A DNA stretch of 64,000 bases from the NCBI GenBank assembly GCA_051294375.1, contig CM119264.1, positions 21,857,582 through 21,921,581 on the forward strand. The letters are read 5' to 3'. The notes under the pieces are model-generated. The model saw nothing but the letters and a program-made list of their open reading frames with translations, was not told the origin of the DNA and ran no database searches. The DNA is from Paraspadella gotoi (taxonomy: Eukaryota; Chaetognatha). Made by a program: the position numbers and the translations under genes. Every line of letters starts with the position of its first letter. The first letter of the stretch is position 1. This document shows, piece after piece, positions 11,343 to 33,851 of this stretch.

Positions 11343-14300
11343 TCATTTGAGCAGGGCGGACACGACGGCCTTGGCATTGAGGCTCTTCAGGTCTGTATAG
11401 GTCTGACCAGTACCAACGAACACGATTGGCTGACCGGTGGCGTGGGTCATCGAAACGGCGGCGCCAACCTGGAAGAGAAAAACAAGATTATCTCGACATG
11501 CTTAATAAGTATTACTTATAGATAGAAATTATAAAACTAACCTTATCGTCTATGGTATCAAACTTCGTCAATACGATACCGTCGATCAATTGAGGACGGT
11601 CCATCTAAAACCAATTTTTCATTATTAAATTTCAACTTCAAGCAACAAATAATTGTCGTATTCTTAAATAATCATCGAAAAATACCGACTCCTAATTATT
11701 TTAACCACACGGTCGAATCAACCTGAGAAAAATCGGCGAGCGACTGGTTAAACTTCTTGAGCTGATCAATGGCGTCGTTCCCGACAAGAGCCTCGCCGAC
11801 GAAAAGGACAAGGTCTGGGGCGTTGACCTTGATCAACTTTGCCAAGGAGCGCATCAGAGGTTCGTTGTCTTGCATTCTCCCAGCGGTGTCCACCAAAACC
11901 ACGTCGATGTGCGTCTGATATTTGTTTCTTTCTGTTAGACGATTAAAACTATAAATAATGAAGAGATATCATACCTGTCTAGCGTGATTAATTGCCTCCA
12001 TTGCAATTCCGGCCGGATCCTTGCCATAACCTTTTTCGTACAGCTGCACCATCTGTCTCCCACCGTGATTCTCCGGAGGATGAAGAGCATTCAATTTACG
12101 AGTATGAGTACGAAGCTGTTCCACTGATTATAAAACTTTATAAATTTTTGTTCACACTTTCTCATTCAACCGCATAATGACACAAATTAATAATTGTATT
12201 AAAATGGTGCTACTCATAAGGCGCGAATCTGTAAATTTTAAAAATAGCCGGCTGAATAAAATTATGATAGCCAAATCGAGATCAGATCTTCTCTCCTAAA
12301 ATTAAAATTCTTTCTCCGCTCGCTCAGCGCTCACCTGCTCCTGATCTGAAAGTGTCCCCGGCGGCAACAAGAACCCTCAGTCCGTTTTCGATCAACCAGA
12401 AGGAGATCTTCGCCAGATTGGTGGACTTGCCGACTCCATTGACCCCGCAGAAAGTGACAACGTAGGGGCGCTGTGCGCGTTGAGCCTCTAGAGCGTCGCG
12501 GAGGATGTCTATGCGGCGATCCGGCGACAGAAGCTGTTTACGAAGAGATCATGCTTTATGTAATTTTAAAATATGCTAATTTTTTTACGTTTAAATATGT
12601 TTTACTAAAATAACTACAATCTATTAAAAGCAACAGTAAAATTGTTGTTTGGATACCTTGACGCACGAGTCAGTCAGAGTCTGCCTGACGGTCGAATTGA
12701 CGGTTTCAAAAGTGCCAAGAACCTTTCCCTCCAGCTTCTCGGCCACGCTTTCACAGAGCTTTTCGGCGATCTCGGTCGCGACGTTCTTGGCAATCATCGT
12801 CTCCTTAAGCTTCTGCAATGCTGGCTCTATGGTCTCGGCGGTGAGACTCTTGGAACCGACCAGGCCTCGAAGGGCGGAGAAGAAGGACGACGACGACTTG
12901 GAGGATGAAGACTCCGATTCTAAGGAAAAATTACAAAATTAGTATATAGTTAAACTATTTTTAATTCTGAACATGAGGCTAGGTATAAGCGTTCTTTCTA
13001 GGTACAGCAAAAAATAGTAAAAATAGCAAAAAATATCAATCTTAAACTATGTACAAGTATTCCATCGAGAGTACTTCACATGAAATATTTTTATCACAAC
13101 CAAAGGAAAAATCATACCTTCAACAACCTCCTCGTCGTGTTCGTCGACGAGCGCTTGAAGATCTCCGCCCATTGTTCCCACAAAGCCTTTCTGCTTTTCG
13201 TCGACGATGTCCTCCTCCTCCTCATTAGCTCCGTTCTCCCCGTCATCCGCTTTCGCAGGTTTGCTGTGTTGAAAATTAGGGCCGTAAACAATGATCGTGA
13301 AATTAAACTACTGTTTTATGTTAAAATAAATTGGAATTTAATTTTTAAATTTATATTTTTTTCTCTTTTCACTCCTCTAATCTTTCACTTCTGGTAGCGA
13401 AAAATTATCGCTGTCGCACCTGGAATAATCTAGTTCCAACGTATCGGCGGCGCTCCTTTTTCCGGTGTCCATAATTCCATCCCAAACCCGTTTCTTTTTC
13501 GAACGGTCCTGACCATAGTAAAATAGGCGCGTCGCGTCAATTAACAACTAGCTTATTACCCCAAGTCGAGAAAAGAAGGTAAACAACAGACCTTGGGTTG
13601 AGTAACCACAGGACTCTTGGTTTTTCCCTTTCCCATCTGCCTTTGAAAAAACTTTTCTCGGTTGGCCGCCACATCGATGTTCGTTGCATCTTCGGCCTGA
13701 GTAAGAATTCATCTTGGTTCAGATTCACCAAAAATTATGTCAGTCATACTTGGGCTCGAGGCGACAGAGACCTCAGGCGAGGGCGGCACCCCGTTGACGA
13801 CCGGCGGCGGCGGGGCTTCGTTCTCGCGGTTATCCTTGGGTGGGGCGCCGTTCTTCTTCTTGCCCTTCTTGCCCTTTGCCACCGACTGAAATTAAAAGTG
13901 AAAAATAGTAAATATGTCTATGCACTAATTGGAAATGTGTGCGAACTGAAGAAAAAAAATGAATAAAGAATAATCACCCCCGGGGCGTCCGGCGCTGCGG
14001 AGTCGGAGGGGGGCGCCTCCCCTTTCTTGTGGACCATCGAGGCGATGGTCTTTTTGCTCTTCTCAGACTGACCGAAGGTGCGCATCGACACACCCTTCAA
14101 CTTCCGGGCCTCGTCCTCCGCAATCTTAAGCTTCATTCTGAGACACAAAAAACAACAAATTTTTAGTTTTTAGAAATTATGCTATTTTAAAAAATATTAT
14201 GACAAAGAAAAAAATTTACTGAAAAGTGGAATCGAATTCTTGAAACCCAGACAAGAACTTGTTGTGCAACAGTTGATCCTTGTAGCGTTCACGAAATTCT

Positions 14301-14631
14301 TTCTGAATGTCGCTCAAAAATTTGTCCACATATGAAAGTTGAAGGATTTTTTGATAAGCGATTACAAACACGAGTTCGAATTCGTTGTCCAACTAATCCC
14401 AAAGAATTAATTAATGCTATCATTTAGACATGCACTGATATTTAACATTGATTTTACCTTAAACTTCATGGACAAGTTCTCGTAGGTGAACATATCAGAA
14501 CCGCTTCTTTCTTGAAGAATAACGCTTTTGATTAAGGCATTCACGGGAGGCATCGGATTAAGAGAGGGATTCCCCTGGAAGAACCAGAGGACGATCCCTC
14601 CTTTACTGAAGATAGTGAATATGTCTAACAT
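11343..14631 (-). CDS. SRPRA: Signal recognition particle receptor subunit alpha
   Basis: SRP receptor alpha is the ER-bound GTPase that docks SRP-ribosome complexes for cotranslational targeting. Thirteen exons run from 14631 to 11343, about 655 aa (human 638). Exons: 14631-14458, 14392-14220, 14137-13978, 13885-13750, about 13689 or 13696-13592, 13508-13420, 13263-13118, 12919-12657, 12533-12335, 12123-11975, 11914-11723, 11604-11542 and 11468-11343. The N-terminal longin-like SRX domain begins [17 protein letters not shown] charged linker follows, with RVWDGI and ELDYS. The NG domain includes the helical N part ([27 protein letters not shown]), P-loop [41 protein letters not shown] and a C-terminal [18 protein letters not shown]. 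Human has CDTFRAGA where this has GDTFRSGA, a mild change. The exon 4/5 joint is ambiguous: the strong acceptor at 13697 is out of phase with the GTATGA donor, and the one 7 bp further restores frame. Confidence 0.95.
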
Positions 14632-16940
14632 TTTGAATACCTAAAAATATGAAATTGGTACATTTATTTTTTCAAACCAACGGTACGGAAGGGTAGAGGA
14701 TAATTTCTCGGAAAAAAAATTAAATGAATTGAGATATCATAATCTAGGATCGCCAATCAACGAAAAACTTACGATTTTTTTTATCTCATATTAGATCTAT
14801 AGGCATAAGAAAAAAGTAAAAATCGTCAGTAATCATTAATTTTTTTTTTTTCTGAAAAGAAAAAAAGACAACAAAACAAATGAGGTAGACTGGTCGTCCA
14901 AACGGGGCATCAAAATTTAAAACAAAATACGAAGAATCACAGAATTGACTATCACAGAAAAATTCTAACAGATGTTGAGATGGAGAGTTAATGAGTCATT
15001 TCAGGAGTCATTCATGATCGACGTCGCCATCAACATCTGGAGTCGGGTGAGAGGGATTGCGGCTGAGAAGGAGGGCGGCGTTTCCCTTCATCAATAGAAT
15101 TCCGAGGCGCTGGAAGAGATGACAAACTGTTTCGCCCCCTTCGCGTCCGGTTTGCCTTGCCAGTGCCAGAATCATCAGAATCATCAGAATCATTAATAAT
15201 CTTTAATCTTCCACCACGTTGACATATTTTTCTCTGTTGTTTCCTTTTCGTGACTAAAAGTAAAATGATGAGGATTTCCGCGTAGTTTTTTTTTTTTTTT
15301 TAAGAGAGAAAGAAAAGCCAATCTTATGCTTTCTTTAAACACAAAATTTGATAATCGATTGATAATTGATTTAGGAAAAGAATTTTTCAATCACCAAATT
15401 AGAGGCTTATACCTTAATGCCTTAATAGTCTAAACTATAAAGTATAAACTCGTCTCTAATGTGATTCTGCGTCATTCATCCGCCGGGGATACCAATGTTC
15501 ATTTGTCTCATTTGTCCTCTTTTTTTAAAAATTTTATTCCGGTGGCTTTTCAAAAACACTTAAGTCCAAAAGAACAGTCATAATAATTATTATTAATAAT
15601 ATCAATGCCATGATCAAATTTCAAGAAAGGAAAATTCTTGCATTTGAAGAGTTATAATTAATAACTTATATGCATTAAAATTTAAAAACATAAAATGGTG
15701 AACAATTTGGTTTCATCTTACATTGTCTGAGCAATCAGAAAGTCAAAAGCTTTTTCACAACTATTATAAAGTTTTTTCTAATTAAATTATCAAAAATAAA
15801 AATTTAAGCTTTGAAAAAAAATTTAAAAAAGAGCAATTTTGCCTCAACTTTGAAATATTTTTTTTTTTTCATCCTTCCAAGACATTATGCTAACTAAGGC
15901 GTAGTAAAATTTCTAAATTTAACTTTAATTAAAATTCTAAAAGTGATGAACGAACAACATTATACTAATGAACATTTATGTAATAAAAAAATTTATAATA
16001 AATTTTACAACTTACAAAGTAGGCCATATTTATACTAGTATCAAATTCATAAATGTTAAAATTTTTAAAACAGTTTTTTTCTAAGATTTTTTTTTCAGAT
16101 AAAAAGTGGGTCAAAAATTAGAAAAAGCTATATTTTAAGCTGAAAATGAACTTTTTATATATTAAATATAGTTTTTTAATTTTTAACCCACTTAATGAAA
16201 TAATTTTTAAAATTAATTTATATTTTCTTTTATCAACTTTTGTTGAGGAATTCAAATCTGCAATCAAAATTAAGAAAAGACTATTTTGAAATTTTTCTAT
16301 TTTATAAGGATAATACTATATATAAATATATAAATATAAATATATAAATATAAATATAAATATAGCCTACTGCGAAAATTAAAAAACATAAAATTAATTT
16401 TTTTTAAAAAATTAATATTCACTGATGATATGTTGTTCATAATTGACTTTTAGAATTTCCGTACGTAACTTTCACTACGCTCTACTCTTGAGAGAGATTA
16501 GGATATTTTGATAACATAAAAGTTACAGCTGCCAGCATATTCTCTATCTCTCCACAAAAAACTTGGTCTGCAAGTCGATTATTTTCCAGTAACTAACACA
16601 TGATTTTTGCTCCTGATAAAATAAAGATTTCGTAAATAAACAATGCTTTGAGACCAAGACTTTCATTGCAGGCACAATATACTCTTTCACTCTGTTCGCA
16701 CTGAAAAGAAAATATTAAATCTACGACCACATGTAACAAGAACCTGCAAGCTCAAGGTGTTGTTTTTTCTGGATGTATCACGTGGCTCTTTAATAGTGGA
16801 CCACTTAAAAATAAAAATATAGTTTAATTTTTTTATGTTTACCCGATTTACCCTTTTACTTTAGAACTTGATCATGATTATGAATGTACATGAATAAACA
16901 TTATGTTATAATCCTTTCTTTTTCATTGTGTTGTAGAATT
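14632..16940. other. Gene-poor AT-rich region with a repeat trace
   Basis: Apart from the weak exon at 15030-15200, this is very AT-rich DNA. The stretch 15711-15785 matches 28627-28705 in the ALK intron by eye (both contain TTGAGCAATC / CTGAGCAATC then GTCAAAAGCT), so part of it derives from the same dispersed element. A run of TATAAA-type repeats lies at 16315-16365. Confidence 0.45.
15030..15200 (-). CDS. Possible orphan C-terminal exon (weak)
   Basis: After an acceptor-like AG at 15202-15201, the minus strand is open for 56 codons to a TGA at 15030. It reads an acidic repeat (NDSDDSDDSG) followed by a basic, Ser/Pro-rich tail (RTRRGRNSLSSLPAPR and on). GC content is well above the flanks. 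An alternative frame starts MILMILMILALARQ but looks less protein-like. I see no partner exon upstream within 1.5 kb. It could be the last exon of a gene spread over the gene-poor region, or SRPRA 5' sequence, or chance. Confidence 0.25.
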   Translation of the reverse strand: MINDSDDSDDSGTGKANRTRRGRNSLSSLPAPRNSIDEGKRRPPSQPQSLSPDSRC

Positions 16941-17305
16941 AAAAGAAGTTTGCAATTATTTCAACAACGATTTTATTTTTTAGAGAAAAACGTACATGCT
17001 TTTGTTCAAGCCTTAATCAGCGTTAATTTGATTTGTCTCACCATTTGCACTTCTTTTCAAAATTAACTCGATCTGTCTTCACCTTCAGCCTGTCCTCACC
17101 ATTTGACCACTGTTCTTTTTCAATACTTTGCCCTCTCTCTATTTTTCTCTCTCTCTCTCTATCTTTCTCTTCTTCTTTTGCACAGATTTGTTTAACTTTT
17201 TCACATATCAAATTAACGCTGATGAAGGCTTGAACCAAAGCCGAAACATGTACGTTTTTCTCTGAAAAATAAAATCGTTATTGAAATAATTTCAAACTTC
17301 TTCTA
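16941..17305. repeat. Inverted repeat with hammerhead-like motif
   Basis: Arms of about 95-100 bp at 16941-17036 and 17204-17305 are inverted copies of each other around a pyrimidine-rich core. The right arm carries CTGATGA at 17219-17225, a 5-bp stem (GGCTT / AAGCC), then GAAACATGTA. The left arm, read on the minus strand, has CTGATTA and lacks the GAAA, so that copy is decayed. Related sequence occurs at 29283-29496, and the loop motif at 35843-35881. Confidence 0.65.
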
Positions 17306-18020
17306 ATGAATAAACATATGAATTAAATAAATAGGAAAGACATCTTTTATTATTCCAATTACCTTCTGCATCAGATATGCAACTGTTGGGTGATGCTAAT
17401 GATGTTGATCAATGACTTTTTAAATGTTCGTTGATGCGAATTCCGTTCCAACACAATTTCAAACAGCAATTTTTTTTACTTACTAGTGTCAGATAAATAT
17501 TTTTTTCTGATATATTGGTAACTTAATAACATAAAGAAAGATTTGTCAAAACATTTTTAAAGATCTTTTCAGATTATGAGTTTTAGTTTATGTAAAATAC
17601 AGAATATTTTAATATTTTACTGGATAACTTTACTGTTTTCTTTACAGTCATTAGCAGTAAAATATTTCAAGCTTATATCTCGAGACCTAAATTAAAACAA
17701 TTACAAGTAATGCTTGATTCGGAACGAAGAGGAGTTACTTTATCGAATGCATCTTTAAATTGGAATTGTTTTAATTCGAATAGCAGTGAAAATTTTGACA
17801 TTATATGAAAACTATGTGAAATTTCCTTTTTTTTTAATGTTACTTTAATACTTTTGACCCGGCCTGAGGGAGTTTATGTGAGAGTTTTAACTTTTTGAGA
17901 GAAAGCAATCCAGGGCTATAAGTGGTTATATGACTAAAATTTGGGTTTACATATGTACAATACAATACAGTACAATATGTACAATTAGTATTCCCCGATC
18001 TAATACTTAAGGGAGTGGTC
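17306..18020. other. AT-rich intergenic sequence
   Basis: No gene, RNA or repeat that I can support. A short TACAATAC / GTACAATATGTAC cluster occurs near 17955-17985. Confidence 0.4.
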
Positions 18021-18267
18021 TTTTCATACAATTGAAACATTCTTTGAAATATTTTCCACTTCATTGATAGGGAAGCCAGGTACTCTGGGAGTGAATAAAC
18101 GGGACTGTGAGAGAGTCTTGATTGAAAGCTTGTAGGGACCTGCTATGTCATTATCTTGTAAGAGTGATGGAGGTCTTAAACCACCAAAGCCTGTCCAAAG
18201 TCAGGGGCAAGATAGCTTATTTATTAAATGAATGGATAATTTTTATATTGGTTGTACCAATTTCATA
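18021..18267 (+). repeat. 247-bp dispersed repeat, diverged copy
   Basis: The sequence is about 98% identical by eye to 51254-51500; I count five differences, all transitions. The open frame of the 51-kb copy is interrupted here by a TAG in place of CAG. The element begins TTTTCATAC and ends in AATTTCAT, so both ends carry TTTCAT. It has no terminal inverted repeat. Confidence 0.8.
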
Positions 18268-21200
18268 TAAACATTATGCGTTTAGGTAGGAAGTTGAAAA
18301 TTGAAACAGTAGTCAGACTGGATAAAGACGTTCAGATAGCAAAGTTTCAGATTTTTTTTCAACGTTTTTGGCTGACTCCCTATATCCCTTAACTATTCTT
18401 TCTCATATTCTTTTAATTTTCTCTATTTTTTCTTTCTTTCTTTCTTTCTTTTTTTCTCTCTTTCTTTCTTTGCTGCTTGTTCAAACTTCAAAATTCATTT
18501 CGGCCTCAAAATCGATTCGCTTCCTTCCGTTTTTCCCCCTCCTCTCTTCGTCTCATCTTTGTCCTCCTGATTTCTAGTTCATTTTGCACGCTCCTTCCCT
18601 TACTCGATATATTCTACTCCTGCACCCATCAAACTTTTATTCATATTTTTCTTTTCCATTCGTGTTTCTCCATTATCCGCAGGCTATTTCTTTTCTTTTT
18701 TCATCATTCTGCTATTTCTCCTTTGCTGTCAGTCATGAATTTTTTTTTAATCTTTTGTTTTCCGCATTCAATTGTAAAAATATAAAATTATTTTAATTAC
18801 AATTATGATTGAATTCACAGTTAAAATTTCAATAACACAATAAAACTCCAATGAGAAAAGACAGCCTTTAAGTTTAACTTTCTCCATATTGCGAGTTGTC
18901 GAGTAAGGTCGATTGTCGCACAAACGTCCTTCTTGCATATTATTATTATTGTCTCATTTGAAATTGACTAACGGCGAACACCCTGGGGAAGCCTTTTTGT
19001 CTGCAACCAAACGGGAGGAGTCGGAGGGGGGAAGAGAGAAAGGGGAAAAAAACCCAAACTTCAGATTATCCCCCTACCGAAAAAGGGAGAAAAAAAAGAA
19101 ATATACTGTCACTCTTCTTGACCGTTCGTCTCTCTTTCTCTCTCCCTTGTTTTTCTCATGAATCTTATGAATAAAATCAAAAAGTTAGATCTCCCTCGCC
19201 ATTTTCCTCGCCGGAGGCACCGCTCAGTTGTCCTTGTCATGCTAAGCCTTCGGTTTTGGCCTAATGAAACTTTTTTAAGCCAGTTTTAATAATAATATAA
19301 CCAAGGTAGTCCACATTTTCTGCCCTGAAGAACTTACTTTTAAACAGGCCCAACATTTAATAATTTTTTCAACCAGTCGAAGTTTATTAATTTTAATAAT
19401 AAAAGTAATAGCAAATTAAATTAAATTAAATTAAGGGTAGTACTAAATTAGATTTTTGAAGCGAAATTTTCGCTACAGCTGAGTTAACTGAATGTTTGGG
19501 ATAACGATTTCTTGCTTTTATCATGTTCTTTGGTTTTCATTCTTTCTCTCGTGCCGATGGTCATCCGAAGGCGCGGCCCATAGAAGAGTCGATCAGCTTT
19601 TTGCGGTTTTTGTCGCATTCTTACCCTGTCGCGTCGTCAATTGCGACGGAAGTTCCTCTCTTTTCTCCTTTTGCATTTTGCCTTTCCTCATTCCCTATTT
19701 TCGCTCTCCTTTTTTGCTGAAAGCTACGCTTCCTTTTGCGCTTTGCTTTTTATATTTTGTTTATAAATTTTTGACGTTTAAAAAAAACAAAAAAACAAAA
19801 AACAAAATAACGATCTTACAAATCTTTAAATATCATTTTCGTAAATTAAATGCCAAAAGTATAGCTGCATTTTCATGGTGCCCCATCTGGGTTGTGCGAA
19901 TTGTTTTTTTTTCTCCTATGTGCCAAGATTTATTTGCGAGTATTTTACAAATTAAAATTTTTGTATAATTGTATACACAGTGGAGATTCTTGGCGTTTAT
20001 ACAAAAAAGAAAATAAAATGGTCAAACTGCAAACAAATTCTATACAAATTTTATTGCTCCCTAAGAAATTATTTTGAATTCTTTTTTGTATAGTTTTTTA
20101 CAGATGTTAACCAAAGTTTCTCTCTCTCTCTCCCTATAGAAATGAATACCACATTGTACATTGTACGGACTTGAATCTTAATCCCCTAATTGATCCTCCC
20201 CCACTTACAATTGTTTTACAAAATTGTTTTATAGCGGATGAATCGTAAAGGATTTTTTTATTTTTTGGATTGTATTTAGTTTTGCTATGTCAAAAAACAT
20301 TAGTATTGGAAGCAACCAAAACCAGAAGTCATGTGTGCTCCGCGCCAAAATAATTAAAAATCAACTACATAAATATTTGCACTCCTGCAAAAAGTTACAA
20401 TGATCAACCTAATGGGTTTCTTTATAGTGGTATTGAGAGAGTACTGTTTATGGATTTCTCTAATAAAAAATCAAATTTCTACCATAAGCCAAAACTGTAT
20501 AGCACACAATATAAATCAGTTAGTACTGTATAATTTTATATATTTATAAAAATTGAAGCTGTAGTATACTGCAGCAACCTGAAGTACCATATAATTACCG
20601 AGATAAGGTCCCAGACATATAAACCATCGATATGGGTTATTTATATAGCATAATAAACTATGTTATTAGCATATAATAATTTTGGCCTAAGGGAATTATG
20701 CCCCATGTAATACAGTACCTAAATTCATTTGGATATTGCAGTATAGGACCCATTATTTAATATACAGTGTTACCAAGAATGTAAAGACTTTTTCATATCG
20801 GATACTCATCTTTGGAAGGGTCCTAAGGAAGGTCGATATATCATTAAGTACAAATTATCAAGTGAATTTGTAATTTTTTCTATGGAGGGTAAGTTTTAAG
20901 TCAGAACCCTGTACAATGTACAATTAGCAAATTCGATTCCATTCGCTTTTCTGATTTCAGTAAATCGATTCCTCATTTTTCTTGCCATTTTTGTTGTGAC
21001 CACCTTCATTGTATAATAAATATAATACGCTTTGTATATCACTCATCTCTTGCTACTACTGTTATGAAGCGAAATCTTATATTTTAAATGTTGGTCGTTG
21101 AATTCTAATTATACTTCTTGTAAATATTTTTGAATTGGAGAAAAAGAGATCATTTTGCATTGCTCTAGGCAAAAGCCCTCCAATGCAAATTAAAAGCTCG

Positions 21201-21508
21201 AAAACAAGATCTGCGTCGTCATCATTATAATTGTGTGGGACTCGATGATGCGGTCATAAGGCGAGGCGGGAAAGCGGGTTTAATATTGGTCGGGGGAGGG
21301 ACTCGGGAGGGTTTCCATTTAAATCCATTTTTTGCCTCCTTTATTACGATTTTCCCATGCGCGTTCGTTCGCTAGTTCGCTTCAACGAACAGCCAGTCGC
21401 TCTGTCTCTTCGGTCGAAAGCTTGCCTTGATTTGCTCAAAGTTATTGCGTCAGGGCGTTTTAGAATCGTTACGATTGTGAATTTTCAACATATATCATAT
21501 CAACAGTT
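18268..21508. other. Gene-poor region, pyrimidine-rich blocks
   Basis: A T/C-rich block runs about 18400-18790, a purine-rich block about 19010-19100 and another T/C-rich block about 19500-19740. Open frames there are long only because of the skewed composition. The rest is AT-rich. The stretch 21355-21480 is more balanced and rich in TTCG-type motifs and may be a promoter for the ORF at 21509. Confidence 0.4.
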
Positions 21509-21893
21509 ATGAGTATGACATTTATATTACAAGGAATGGCTTTGGGAATATTCGCGGGATTATTCCAAATTATAAAAATGACAGGACAAAAAAAAGGTAT
21601 ATAATAAAAATAACGAATTAAGTGAAATCGTATTTTTATCCGACGCAGAAAGATTACTTATGACTCTTTCGCACGAGCGACTCACTCTCCCTCTCGCTCT
21701 CGTGATTTTCTTTTACGCGAGATTCTGGTTTCCAAATCGCCTGCTACACAAAACCACAGAATCCGATTTAGAAAAAAAAAAATTAAAAAAAAGGGAAAGC
21801 GCGTGCTTAGTCCTCGATGCTGCCAGGACGCGAGCGCGCGAGGATGTGGGAGGGAGGAGGAAGATCGAAGAGGGAGAAGAAAAGCGAGGATGA
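21509..21893 (+). CDS. Possible two-exon small membrane protein
   Basis: Exon 21509-21596 and exon 21649-21893 join in frame across a 52-bp intron (G|GTATAT ... GACGCAG), giving 110 aa. The first exon starts MSMTFILQGMALGIFAGLF and is hydrophobic. The second has another hydrophobic run (LPLALVIFFYARFW) and then a highly charged Lys/Arg/Glu tail. I do not recognise it. Support is only the ORF, the splice sites and two predicted membrane segments. The charged tail comes from purine-rich DNA and could be chance. Confidence 0.3.
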
Positions 21894-23581
21894 AGGGAGG
21901 TGAAAGAGGGAAAAGAAAGGAAGGAGGCAGGAGTTAGAGAGAAGAGGTAGGCGACAGAGGAAAATTAAAACAAAAGAGAGAAACGTCACCCCCAAGTTTT
22001 ACCAGAAGTAAAAGAACGAAGAAATCGCCAGAGTTGAGGAATCGACGAAGCAATTAGACAAAAGTCGGATTTCGAAGGATTTGAAAGGCTTAAAACGCTT
22101 AAAACCCTTTACGTCAAGAGAGGGCGCGCGACAATTTGCGTCGTCAATCGTCATGCTTTATGCTTATGGCGAAGAGAGAGAAAGACTCTCCTTGTTTGTC
22201 TGTTTTTGTCTTTTTTAATTAATTTATCATCAGTTTTAGGATACTATCAAATCTGATTTATTCCAATTTCTTTATTGAATTTTCATCAATTTTAATCGGT
22301 GTAATGGCGGTTTTTAATAACTTGGAAGAACAATTTAGGGCTCAGTAAAATTTTTTTTGACATCAACTAATTATATTTATGAATTGGCTTTGGATTGTAC
22401 AAGAAATGGAGCGCTTTCGAAAAAGAAAAAAAGCTCAATAAAGTGCTTTTTTAATAATGAATATTGCCCTTTTTTTCTTCTTTACACTCCTTGATAATGT
22501 TATCTGAATACTATTTGCAAAGCTATAAATTGACGAATTGGATTTTAATAAATAAATGGATTTTAACAAATAAATCATCGCCACGTCGTGTTGTGTAAAT
22601 TGTGGGTGCATCATATATCAAACCGTTAGTTTTCTTTGTCTGTACAATTTTTATCTCATCTCTATCTTGATGAATTAAGATACTAGTAAAACTTACGTAA
22701 TCAAGAGCGTGTGCTGCACAAATAACGTTAAAAATTACTAAATAGTAAATAAGTAGGTTTTAAAATGTTTACTATGTATTATGTATTTTCCCTATGTTCC
22801 CTATTCAATACTTATACTGCATTGAATAACTAAATCAATATTCAGTTAAACCAAAAATTATTCGTTTTTCAAAGTTCCTCAGTTAGAACTTGACTCCTAT
22901 TCCTAATCACTATCGCACCGCGTGGCCGTGTCGCTCGGCTTCCATCCTCTTCCCGGTTTTTCTCCTGAGATTTAGTAAACCCTCGATTTTTCCTCGACGT
23001 CGTAATCGTCGTCATCGTCGTCGCGTTTCGGCGTCGATTGCGACGCCGTTGACGCCGCGGTTCCCGCTCCTCGACGTCTCGGCATGCGCCAGGTCCATCA
23101 CCGGCGCCAAACATATCGCCGCGTGGACGCACGACGCGCTCCACGAGGATGCACCGGGACGGTTCGGCGTCCCGGCGTCCTCGATCCTGCGCCCGGGACG
23201 AAGAAAGAAAGAAGTTAAAAAAATAAAATTCCCGGTCTCGGACGCTTTCTTTGTTTCTTTCTTCTTCCTTCGCTTTTCTTTACTTTCTTTTTCTTTCCTC
23301 TTCTTCCCTCTTCTTCTTTTACTTCTTTCCTTTCCTCCTTCATCTTCTGGATTTTTTTTCAAGTTTCGGCGCGGTCCGCCCAGGGGCCTGGATGCATGGC
23401 CGCTCACGATCCAGCTCGTGAGAGAGAGAGAGTGAGAGAGAAGAAGAAGAGAGAGAGAGAGACTCTTCTTCGATTCCTCCCTCCGCGACACTCCTCATTT
23501 TATCGTTCTCCATTTTCGCGCTTCCTCTCTTCCTCCACATTTTTATCCTCTTCCTCCGTCTCCTCTAGGAAAGACTCCGGG

Positions 23582-23608
23582 ACTCTCTCTCTCTCTATTC
23601 TCTCTCTA

Positions 23609-23685
<77 letters not shown>

Positions 23686-23715
23686 TCTACTCTCTCTCTC
23701 TTCTCTCTCTCTCTT
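23582..23715. repeat. (CT)n microsatellite
   Basis: An almost pure CT tract with a few interruptions, about 380 bp upstream of the ALK start codon. GA/CT tracts can bind GAGA-factor-like proteins; whether this one does cannot be told from sequence. Confidence 0.95.
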
Positions 23716-23956
23716 CACCACAATCTGCCACCATTGGTGACTCCATTTTGAAACATCGTTTCGCCCCGATTTATATTGTGACGAATGATCGAGAAAGATT
23801 CAAAGAAAAAACTCGATGCATCTCATAGTTTTCCTTTGCGCAGTTGAAAGAAGACGAAGAAAAAGTCTATCGCACTAACGACAACAACTAAAAGAACTAC
23901 CGGCGGAAAATAAAGAAAACTTCATTTAATTTTAGTTTTTATATCCCTCGATTAAG

Positions 23957-23975
23957 TCTCTCTATTTCTCTTTCT

Positions 23976-24060
<85 letters not shown>
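23957..24060. repeat. (CT)n microsatellite in probable ALK 5' UTR
   Basis: A CT tract ending 35 bp before the ALK ATG, so it is probably transcribed as leader sequence. Open frames on the opposite strand here are artefacts of the repeat. Confidence 0.9.
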
Positions 24061-24063
<3 letters not shown>

Positions 24064-24094
24064 TTTCTCCTCGGCCGACCTCCATGAAACCGTG

Positions 24095-33851
<9,757 letters not shown>

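Larger units (their letters stand above)
21894..24094. other. ALK upstream region with CpG-rich block
   Basis: AT-rich until about 22880. The stretch 22905-23215 is rich in CG dinucleotides and open in several frames on both strands, as expected of a promoter or 5' UTR rather than of a protein. It is followed by mixed pyrimidine-rich DNA and two (CT)n tracts just before the ALK start codon. I take it as probable ALK promoter and 5' UTR; I cannot place the start site. Confidence 0.45.

Noticed and set aside
22869-23435. 181-codon plus-strand frame in the CpG-rich block upstream of ALK
   Set aside because: Open in several frames on both strands, Arg-rich, and running into a pyrimidine tract. 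Better explained as promoter or leader.
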